A stretch of 7,774 nucleotides of DNA from Cocleimonas sp. (GTDB lineage: Bacteria > Pseudomonadota > Gammaproteobacteria > Thiotrichales > Thiotrichaceae). The DNA lies in the NCBI GenBank assembly GCA_023145535.1, contig JAGLDQ010000044.1:1-7774 (forward strand), in the 5' to 3' direction. Shown one piece after another: positions 1-4,928 of the stretch (its first letter is position 1; each line of letters begins with the position of its first letter). A program made the translations under genes and the position numbers. Below the pieces are notes generated by a model that saw only the letters and a program-made list of their open reading frames with translations, had not been told where the DNA came from and searched no databases.

Positions 1-208
1 CCAAAGCCTCCTGTTTTTTCTCCGCGCTTAAATGCCCGTATTGATCCAATCCCCCGCGTAAACGTACCATTTCTTTCATTTTATCCAGCATGGCGAAACC
101 ACCCTGTTGATCCATACGTGCGACGATCATATGAAAACTATTAGACCCTAAGTCAATCGCCGCGATCATTTCGCTTTGCCCATTATCTATTATTGTTTTT
201 TCTGTCAT
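1..208 (-). CDS. ppx: Exopolyphosphatase (Ppx/GppA family), N-terminal fragment
   Basis: Partial gene that runs off the left edge; about 69 N-terminal codons are visible on the minus strand, starting with ATG at 208-206. The product hydrolyses terminal phosphates of inorganic polyphosphate in the cytoplasm. The visible part carries the first phosphate-binding motif of the actin-like ATPase fold, AAIDLGSNSFHMIVAR at residues 16-31, which closely follows E. coli Ppx (AAVDLGSNSFHMVIAR). The motif starts a few residues later than in E. coli, so the N-terminus has a normal length. A Shine-Dalgarno-like AGGAA lies just upstream of the ATG on the minus strand, supporting this start; an internal Met at residue 14 is a less likely alternative. 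GppA, the pppGpp phosphatase paralogue, shares the motif, but the SNSFHM wording favours Ppx. The gene is divergent from cobJ, with 114 bp between the start codons. The rest of the protein cannot be judged. Confidence 0.88.
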   Translation of the reverse strand, partial: MTEKTIIDNGQSEMIAAIDLGSNSFHMIVARMDQQGGFAMLDKMKEMVRLRGGLDQYGHLSAEKKQEAL

Positions 209-322
209 TTTTTCCTGAAATATCATCCTTAAATTTGATTAGCAATTTTAACAAAGCATTGCTTGTATCACCCATCACGATAAGCTACCTTGCGAATCTC
301 ACTTTTACAAGGAAATCAACGC
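209..322. other. Divergent ppx/cobJ intergenic region
   Basis: These 114 bp separate the divergent starts of ppx and cobJ and must hold the promoter of at least ppx. The stretch is AT-rich. I see no near-consensus -35/-10 pair on either strand, no cobalamin riboswitch elements and no strong inverted repeat. The only clear signal is the cobJ ribosome binding site at its right end. Confidence 0.5.
309..314 (+). promoter_or_regulatory. Ribosome binding site that sets the cobJ start
   Basis: AAGGAA ends 8 nt before the GTG at 323. The longer open frame would start at a TTG at 290, which has no comparable site, and would add 11 residues before the conserved TLYLLSTGPGD start of the methyltransferase fold. 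This favours GTG 323. Confidence 0.75.
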
Positions 323-1093
323 GTGACCACTCTCTACTTACTTAGTACTGGGCCAGGTGATAGTGCCTATTTACCGCCCATTGCACAACAAGCACTGGCA
401 CAATCGCAACATTTAGTTGCCTATGGACTTTACCTTGATCTGCTTGGTAATTTAACAGACAACAAACAGCGTCATGAGTTGCCGTTAGGTAAAGAAATAG
501 CGCGCGCTCGTTTAGCCTTAAACCTTGCCGCCGATGGCCATAGTACTGCATTAATATCCAGCGGTGATATTGGTATTTATGCCATGGCAACCTTAGTTTT
601 TGAGCTGCTTGATACCCCTAAAGAACGCGCTCAAAACCCAAAATGGGAGAATATCACGATTGAAGTCATTCCGGGTATCTCTGCCATTCAAGCACTTGCC
701 TCCCGTGTTGGCGCACCCATCGCCCATGATTTTTGCACTATTTCGCTATCCGATTTACTAACCCCGTGGGATGTCATTGAAAAACGTTTGCATGCGGCAG
801 GTGAAGGGGATTTTGTAATTGCTTTTTATAACCCGTTATCGCATAAACGCCAATGGCAATTAGCGAAAGCTAAACAGATTTTATTAGATTATCGTCCCGC
901 TACCACCCCCGTCATGATTGGTAAAAATTTAACCCGTGACAATGAGATTATTATTTATACAACCTTGGAAAACCTTGATATAAAACAAGTTGATATGCTA
1001 AGTCTGGTTATGGTGGGTAACAGTGAGTCCAAACAAATTGAAACCGCACAAAAAAAATGGGTGTATACGCCTAGGGGCTATAATACTTTGTAA
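323..1093 (+). CDS. cobJ: Precorrin-3B C17-methyltransferase (CobJ/CbiH)
   Basis: Cytoplasmic S-adenosylmethionine-dependent enzyme of cobalamin synthesis that methylates C17 of the tetrapyrrole during ring contraction. The 256-residue product has the normal length of a single-domain CobJ. It shows the tetrapyrrole methylase fold: the N-terminal glycine-rich loop STGPGD (8-13), SGDIGIY (80-86), an IPGISAIQALASRVGAP block, and the CobJ-specific stretch HDFCTISLSDLLTPW (135-149) followed by FVIAFYNPLS (164-173). The last two blocks separate CobJ from the other Cob methyltransferases. The start is the GTG at 323, chosen for its ribosome binding site and because the fold begins at once. Whether the host uses the early-cobalt (CbiH) or late-cobalt (CobJ) route cannot be told from this gene. 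cobM follows 160 bp later on the same strand; the other cobalamin genes are not in the window. Confidence 0.93.
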   Translation: MTTLYLLSTGPGDSAYLPPIAQQALAQSQHLVAYGLYLDLLGNLTDNKQRHELPLGKEIARARLALNLAADGHSTALISSGDIGIYAMATLVFELLDTPKERAQNPKWENITIEVIPGISAIQALASRVGAPIAHDFCTISLSDLLTPWDVIEKRLHAAGEGDFVIAFYNPLSHKRQWQLAKAKQILLDYRPATTPVMIGKNLTRDNEIIIYTTLENLDIKQVDMLSLVMVGNSESKQIETAQKKWVYTPRGYNTL

Positions 1094-1137
1094 TAACATA
1101 ATCTTTGATTTATTGTACCCGTCTTTTTCCGCCAGAC

Positions 1138-1188
1138 AGCTTTTAAAAACCTTCAGGTAGGACAACTACACTCAGCTTTTTAAAAGCT
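1138..1188 (+). repeat. 12-bp perfect inverted repeat in the cobJ-cobM gap
   Basis: AGCTTTTAAAAA at 1138-1149 is exactly complementary to TTTTTAAAAGCT at 1177-1188, with a 27-nt loop. Each arm is also nearly self-complementary. Two competing pairings are possible: AGGTAG (1155-1160) with CTACCT (1187-1192), and GTAG (1157-1160) with CTAC (1166-1169). No T-run follows, so it is not a standard terminator. The rest of the gap (1094-1253) shows no gene, and no B12-box or other cobalamin riboswitch core. Confidence 0.6.
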
Positions 1189-1253
1189 ACCTAACGAAAA
1201 AATACAAGCACGCTAAATTCAAAAACTATGCCACTACAAAGTATGGAAAAATT

Positions 1254-2021
1254 ATGACGGTTTATTTTATTGGCGCAGGCCCTGGTGATCCTGAATTAAT
1301 TACAATTAAAGCCCAGCGTTTGATTCAAGAATGTCCTGTCATTCTTTATGCGGGTTCACTCGTTCCTGAGCCTATACTGGCAAAGGCGCGGGGTGATGCA
1401 TTAATTATTGATAGCGCCCCCCTGCATTTAGAACAAATTATTGACGTTATTCAACAGGCCGATAAGGAAGGTAAAGACGTGGCGCGAGTACACTCTGGCG
1501 ATCCTTCTATTTATGGAGCAACAGGCGAACAAATGCGCCGTTTAGACCAACTTGAGATTGACTATGAAGTCATTCCGGGTGTCACCGCAACCAGCGCATC
1601 CGCCGCTTGGATCAAACGCGAATTAACCCTACCTGATATTTCACAAACGGTTATCTACACACGTTATGCAGGCAAAACCTCGATGCCCGAAGGGGAAGAC
1701 CTGAGCGCATTAGCCCAGCATAAAGCCACCTTAGCGATTCATTTAGGCATTAGTCGTATCCATAAAATTGTTGAAGAACTCATCCCGCATTATGGTAAAG
1801 ATTGCCCTGTGGCTGTGTGCTATAAAACAGGCTGGGAAGATGAAATGAAAGTGATTGGCACGCTAGAAACCATCACCCAAAAAGTACGTGCTAAGAAAAT
1901 TACCCGTACCGCGTTAATTCTGGTGGGCGGGGTGATTAACCCCAAAGCATTTGATGAATCTTATTTATATGATGCGGATCAGGCGAATATTTTTAGACCA
2001 CGTGGGAAGGTTAGAGGTTAA
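1254..2021 (+). CDS. cobM: Precorrin-4 C11-methyltransferase (CobM/CbiF)
   Basis: S-adenosylmethionine-dependent methyltransferase that adds the C11 methyl group in corrin ring formation, just after the CobJ step. The 255-residue protein has the usual family length and order: GAGPGDPELIT (7-17), LYAGSLVPEPIL, HSGDPSIYGA (80-89), IPGVTATSASAAW beginning at 107, then the C-terminal VAVCYKTGWEDE block and an LILVGG strand before the end. AGSLVP and HSGDPSIYGA together are typical of CobM/CbiF rather than CobI, CobJ or CobL. The ATG at 1254 puts the glycine loop at the correct distance from the N-terminus. The ribosome binding site is weak (GGAAAA at 1245-1250). Co-directional with cobJ and probably functionally linked, but the long gap with an inverted repeat leaves room for separate control. 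Confidence 0.95.
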   Translation: MTVYFIGAGPGDPELITIKAQRLIQECPVILYAGSLVPEPILAKARGDALIIDSAPLHLEQIIDVIQQADKEGKDVARVHSGDPSIYGATGEQMRRLDQLEIDYEVIPGVTATSASAAWIKRELTLPDISQTVIYTRYAGKTSMPEGEDLSALAQHKATLAIHLGISRIHKIVEELIPHYGKDCPVAVCYKTGWEDEMKVIGTLETITQKVRAKKITRTALILVGGVINPKAFDESYLYDADQANIFRPRGKVRG

Positions 2022-2067
2022 AGATTATTTGATCGAGTAATGAAACCAATATAAATCTTAAGTTTTC

Positions 2068-2096
2068 TTGCATTACACTATCGCCCTCTATATAAC
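2068..2096 (+). promoter_or_regulatory. Possible promoter of the permease-sodN-sodX cluster
   Basis: TTGCAT at 2068-2073 and TATAAC at 2091-2096 are 17 bp apart. The -10 box matches consensus at five of six positions; the -35 box keeps only TTG. A start near 2103 would give a leader of about 30 nt before the permease ATG. It is the best candidate in the 111-bp gap after cobM but remains weak. No NikR-type (GTATGA...TCATAC) operator was seen. Confidence 0.3.
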
Positions 2097-2132
2097 CTCC
2101 CCTCACTCCTAACCTTAAAAGCTTGTTGCCAA

Positions 2133-2777
2133 ATGGAATACAGCCTCCTTATTATTTTTTACTACGGAATATTACACGCGCTTGGCCCTGATCATCTCAG
2201 TGCTATTGCACTATTTTCTATCGGAAAAAAGAAAAAAGCAGCGCTCTTATTAAGTTTATTATTTGCGGTGGGGCATGGCCTTACGCTTTACCTGTTGGCC
2301 TTGCTCATTACCCAATTTGCGAGTGATGACCTATTGCAATATGGCGATATTATATCCTCAAGCGTTATTTTATTAATGGGTTTGTATCTCGTTTACCTTG
2401 CGGCAACCAATAAAATTCGGATTGATCATCACCATCATCATGACGATAAACATACCCATATTTATTATGCTGATGCACATTTGCATGATAAATCCATGCT
2501 GGTATCTTTAGGCTTACTAATGGGTGTCGGGGGAATACGCGGCATGTTGGTCACCTTAGCCGCCATATCACATCAGACCGTTGGTTTCGGTATGGTACTG
2601 GCGTTTATACTGGGGATTAGTCTGGTATTTTTACTGTTTGGCTACCTTATTTATCTTATTAATGCTCGATTGATACGCTCGGCTAGCACGTTGCGTTATG
2701 CGGTCACATCAGTCGGTTTATTATCCATTGCTATTGGCACCGTGAATTTGTCGCAAGCATCTTCTCTCTTCCAATAA
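2133..2777 (+). CDS. Nickel/cobalt-type membrane permease (NicO/UreH-like) with His-rich loop
   Basis: Integral inner-membrane protein of 214 residues with about six hydrophobic segments (roughly 4-30, 36-60, 70-91, 121-146, 151-176, 187-206). HALGPDH at 15-21 fits the H-x4-D-H metal motif in an early membrane helix of nickel/cobalt permeases; a GH pair follows at 47-48 in the next helix. A loop at 98-119 is very rich in histidine and aspartate (five consecutive His at 99-103, then HTH at 107-109 and HLH at 116-118), a likely metal-collecting site. A glycine-rich GVGGIRG (131-137) replaces the second-half motif. The likely role is Ni2+ or Co2+ uptake. sodN begins 46 bp downstream, which favours nickel supply to SodN; SodT/UreH-type permeases near nickel enzymes are a known pattern. 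cobM upstream keeps cobalt possible, and efflux is not excluded. The ATG at 2133 has no clear ribosome binding site, but the first helix begins right after it. Confidence 0.72.
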   Translation: MEYSLLIIFYYGILHALGPDHLSAIALFSIGKKKKAALLLSLLFAVGHGLTLYLLALLITQFASDDLLQYGDIISSSVILLMGLYLVYLAATNKIRIDHHHHHDDKHTHIYYADAHLHDKSMLVSLGLLMGVGGIRGMLVTLAAISHQTVGFGMVLAFILGISLVFLLFGYLIYLINARLIRSASTLRYAVTSVGLLSIAIGTVNLSQASSLFQ

Positions 2778-2823
2778 CCACTCTTAAAAAGCGAACAATA
2801 TTTCAAAACAAAAGGAAAATAAA

Positions 2824-3285
2824 ATGTTTAAATTAGACACTGTAAAAGCACATTGCGATGTACCTTGTGGAATTTATGATACGAGCGCGGCGCAAATCGC
2901 TGCACTTTCTGTTATTCGTATGGTTGACTTAATCAACGCCGCTGAAAAAGGCGATGATGAAGCGGCTTACTTAAACAATATGGCACGTTATATTGCGGTT
3001 AAAGAACAAGAAGCGGTTAAGTGTAAAGAAGAGATTCGTATTATTTGGGGTGATTTCATTAAGCCTAATCACGTTGAAGAGCATAAAGATGTTCATACGA
3101 TTACGCATAATATTATGATGCTTGCAGGCGCGGCAAAACAACATACCTCAAGAGATAAAGCAATGGAACTTCTTGCTGAAGTGAACAAGTTTGCTGAGAT
3201 TTTTTGGGCGATTAAAGGCGTTGAAACAAAGGTTGTTAAAGCACCTTATATGCCGGGCGAAGATGTTGTTAACCCTGTACTTTAA
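2824..3285 (+). CDS. sodN: Nickel superoxide dismutase precursor (SodN)
   Basis: Detoxifies superoxide to oxygen and hydrogen peroxide using one nickel ion per subunit; known family members are hexamers of four-helix bundles. The 153-residue precursor carries the diagnostic nickel hook HCDVPCGIYD at residues 10-19. After removal of the first nine residues (MFKLDTVKA), His10, Cys11 and Cys15 become the nickel ligands His1, Cys2 and Cys6, and Asp12 and Tyr18 become the second-sphere Asp3 and Tyr9. Nickel binds only after this cleavage, because the new N-terminal amine is itself a ligand. The mature protein would have 144 residues, longer than the 117 of the Streptomyces enzyme. No export signal is visible, so a cytoplasmic location is inferred. 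The ATG at 2824 has a good site (AAGGA at 2812-2816). The maturation peptidase gene follows after 8 bp, and a metal permease precedes. Confidence 0.97.
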   Translation: MFKLDTVKAHCDVPCGIYDTSAAQIAALSVIRMVDLINAAEKGDDEAAYLNNMARYIAVKEQEAVKCKEEIRIIWGDFIKPNHVEEHKDVHTITHNIMMLAGAAKQHTSRDKAMELLAEVNKFAEIFWAIKGVETKVVKAPYMPGEDVVNPVL

Positions 3286-3293
3286 TTTAACAC

Positions 3294-3572
3294 TTGATTC
3301 GAATATTTAAAGTTGATGGCAACTCTCTGTACCCTTATTTAAAAGATGGGCAGACAATTATTTGCTTTAAAGTATTCGGATTCAGCAAAATTGCGATTGG
3401 TGATTTTGTGGTGTTTTCTAAAAAACCGTATGGATTAATGATAAAACGCGTTGAAAAAATCAAAGATGGATTATTTTTTGTTCAAGGAACAGATCCCATG
3501 AGTATTGATAGTCGTGATTTTGGCTTCATTCAACGTACTGATATTCAATATAAAAAAATTGGCTTGCATTAA
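3294..3572 (+). CDS. sodX: Nickel-type superoxide dismutase maturation protease (SodX)
   Basis: Small signal-peptidase-like serine protease (S24/S26 type) expected to cut the SodN leader and expose the nickel-binding N-terminus. The 92-residue product has the family's short length. Visible elements are VDGNSLYPYLKDG with the likely nucleophile Ser11, LMIKRV with the likely general-base Lys51, and a C-terminal VQGTDPMSIDSRDFG block that matches the GDNP...S.DSR..G box of type I signal peptidases. There is no membrane anchor, which fits an unexported substrate. The start must be non-ATG: a TAA in the same frame lies at 3288-3290, TTG 3294 is the first possible start, and the first in-frame ATG comes only after the catalytic Ser. 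No good ribosome binding site precedes TTG, and the sodN stop is 8 bp upstream, so translational coupling is likely. By my count the gene is about 31% G+C, against about 40% for most of sodN. Confidence 0.9.
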   Translation: MIRIFKVDGNSLYPYLKDGQTIICFKVFGFSKIAIGDFVVFSKKPYGLMIKRVEKIKDGLFFVQGTDPMSIDSRDFGFIQRTDIQYKKIGLH

Positions 3573-3575
3573 CAC

Positions 3576-3616
3576 TTGACATCGCAAAGATGTCTTTATA
3601 TTGACAAATAATGTCT
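3576..3616 (+). repeat. Tandem TTGACA...ATGTCT palindromes (candidate operator)
   Basis: Two related units follow each other. GACATC (3578-3583) and GATGTC (3589-3594) form a 6-bp palindrome around GCAAA. GACA (3603-3606) and TGTC (3612-3615) form a second one around AATAA. Both units read TTGACA...ATGTCT. The first lies just upstream of the predicted -35 box and the second overlaps it, a typical arrangement for an operator. The first could instead act as a weak terminator of sodX, since TTT follows it. It does not match the ArgR box (TGAAT....ATTCA). Confidence 0.4.
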
Positions 3617-3629
3617 AAGAACGCATAAT
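3601..3629 (+). promoter_or_regulatory. Predicted sigma-70 promoter upstream of argD
   Basis: A perfect -35 box TTGACA (3601-3606) and a -10 box CATAAT (3624-3629) are separated by exactly 17 bp. This is the best promoter in the window. Transcription would begin near 3636, giving a 5' leader of about 56 nt before the argD ATG that contains the hairpin at 3648-3667. Confidence 0.65.
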
Positions 3630-3641
3630 TCGCGGTTTTTC

Positions 3642-3672
3642 AAAAAAGGGTGGCTTCTAAGCTACCCTTTTT
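3642..3672 (+). terminator. Rho-independent terminator-like hairpin between sodX and argD
   Basis: GGGTGGCT (3648-3655) pairs with AGCTACCC (3660-3667) through eight pairs including one G-U, closing a TCTA loop. A-run 3642-3647 and T-run 3668-3672 flank it, so the stem extends by A-T pairs and could work on either strand. It would end transcripts from sodN-sodX. It also lies between the predicted argD promoter and the argD ribosome binding site, so it could act as an attenuator or leader hairpin for argD. Confidence 0.75.
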
Positions 3673-3680
3673 CGTTTTCT

Positions 3681-3687
3681 GGAGAAG
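3681..3687 (+). promoter_or_regulatory. Ribosome binding site that sets the argD start
   Basis: GGAGAAG begins 11 nt before the ATG at 3692, with 7 nt between GGAG and ATG. The longer open frame opens with a GTG at 3650, inside the stem of the terminator hairpin and without a site, so the extra 14 residues are not real. Confidence 0.85.
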
Positions 3688-3691
3688 ACTT

Positions 3692-4858
3692 ATGGCTAAC
3701 TCATTAATGACAACCTATGCCCCTTTGCCCATTACCTTCACCAAAGGCAAAGGCGTATATCTTTGGGATAAGTCTGGCAAACAGTACCTTGATGCTGTTG
3801 CAGGCGTTGCCGTCTGCGGACTAGGACATGCCCACCCTGTAGTTGCTGATGCCATTGCTGAACAAGCACAGACCTTAGTACATACCTCTAACCTTTACCG
3901 AATTGAACATCAAGAAACGCTTAGCGAGAAACTATGTACGCTCTCAGGTATGGATCGTGTCTTTTTCAGTAATTCAGGTGCTGAAGCAAATGAAGCCGCG
4001 ATTAAGCTGGCGCGTCTTTATGGTAAACAACAAGGTATCGAACGCCCTAATATCATCGTTGCTTGCGGTAGTTTTCATGGACGCACATTAGCCACGTTAT
4101 CGGCAACGGGCAATCGCAAAGTGCAAGCAGGGTTTTCGCCACTGGTGGATGGCTTTGTACGCGTTAATTATAATGATGTGGATGCCATAAAAACGGTGGC
4201 TAAAACTAACTCGGATGTGGTCGCTATTCTGGTCGAACCGGTGCAAGGTGAAGGCGGCGTTATTATTCCTGATGCCGATTACTTAGCACAATTACGCCAA
4301 ATTTGTGATGATAATCATTGGTTGTTAATGCTCGATGAAATTCAAACAGGGGTTGGGCGAACAGGCACTTGGTTTGCATTTCAATCGTCAAATATCAAGC
4401 CTGATGTAATGACATTAGCAAAAGCACTCGGTAATGGTGTGCCTATTGGCGCTTGCCTAGCAAGTGGAAAAGCAACCCATTTATTTACACCGGGCACGCA
4501 TGGCTCAACCTTTGGCGGTAACCCTTTAGCAACTAGAGCCGCATTAACGGTACTTGAGGTACTCGAAAATGAAAAGATTATTGATCATGTTAAAACCATC
4601 GGTGATTATTTTATTACAGAGTTTAAACACAAACTAGCAGGCGTAAAACATGTTAATTCGATCCGTGGATCTGGTTTAATGATTGGTATTGAGCTAGAAA
4701 ATGACTGCCCTGAACTGGTTGCCGCAGCGAGTGAGGAAGGTTTGCTCATCAATGTAACCGCTGGAAATACGATTCGTTTATTGCCCCCTTTAATCATTGA
4801 TAAAGAACAGGCCGATAAAGTCATTCAAATCGTAACAAATTTAATCCTAAAAAAATAA
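3692..4858 (+). CDS. argD: Acetylornithine aminotransferase (ArgD)
   Basis: Pyridoxal-phosphate enzyme that transfers the amino group between glutamate and N-acetylglutamate semialdehyde to make N-acetylornithine, the fourth step of arginine synthesis; such enzymes often also serve as succinyldiaminopimelate aminotransferase in lysine synthesis. The product has 388 residues, normal for class III aminotransferases. It shows the N-terminal GKGVYLWDKSGKQYLD strand region, SNSGAEANEAAIK for cofactor phosphate binding, GSFHGRTLATL, LDEIQTGVGRTG with the cofactor-nitrogen aspartate Asp215, and LAKALGNGVPIGA with the Schiff-base lysine Lys244. A HGSTFGGNPLA loop completes the site. Succinylornithine (AstC) and other omega-aminotransferases are close relatives; argF 70 bp downstream supports ArgD. 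The ATG at 3692 is preferred over the longer GTG frame. Confidence 0.95.
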   Translation: MANSLMTTYAPLPITFTKGKGVYLWDKSGKQYLDAVAGVAVCGLGHAHPVVADAIAEQAQTLVHTSNLYRIEHQETLSEKLCTLSGMDRVFFSNSGAEANEAAIKLARLYGKQQGIERPNIIVACGSFHGRTLATLSATGNRKVQAGFSPLVDGFVRVNYNDVDAIKTVAKTNSDVVAILVEPVQGEGGVIIPDADYLAQLRQICDDNHWLLMLDEIQTGVGRTGTWFAFQSSNIKPDVMTLAKALGNGVPIGACLASGKATHLFTPGTHGSTFGGNPLATRAALTVLEVLENEKIIDHVKTIGDYFITEFKHKLAGVKHVNSIRGSGLMIGIELENDCPELVAAASEEGLLINVTAGNTIRLLPPLIIDKEQADKVIQIVTNLILKK

Positions 4859-4866
4859 TAACAAAT

Positions 4867-4894
4867 TCACGCTGAAAGATAATTTTCAGCGTGA
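4867..4894 (+). repeat. 11-bp perfect stem-loop between argD and argF
   Basis: TCACGCTGAAA (4867-4877) pairs with TTTCAGCGTGA (4884-4894) around the 6-nt loop GATAAT, starting 8 nt after the argD stop. No T-run follows, so it is not a standard terminator. It may stabilise the argD message, serve as a processing site, or partly limit read-through into argF. Confidence 0.7.
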
Positions 4895-4928
4895 GTTATA
4901 CACCACCAAACTGTAGGAAGACCTCATT

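Noticed and set aside
290..322. Longer cobJ starting at TTG 290.
   Set aside because: The added 11 residues are not part of the fold, and the AAGGAA site at 309-314 is correctly placed for GTG 323.
1094..1253. Possible cobalamin riboswitch in front of cobM.
   Set aside because: The gap is shorter than a usual cobalamin riboswitch plus expression platform, and neither the B12 box nor the conserved core elements can be found.
2424..2450. CAT/CAC-rich stretch of the permease as a DNA repeat or an artificial His tag.
   Set aside because: It lies in frame within a natural membrane protein, mixes both His codons with Asp and Lys, and fits the metal-binding loops of metal permeases.
3650..3691. 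Longer argD starting at GTG 3650.
   Set aside because: The start would lie in a terminator stem with no ribosome binding site; ATG 3692 has GGAGAAG in front.
4606..4824. Open frame on the minus strand inside argD, and similar antisense frames inside cobJ, argF and prfC.
   Set aside because: They are shadows of strongly conserved plus-strand genes, with no ribosome binding sites or recognisable products.
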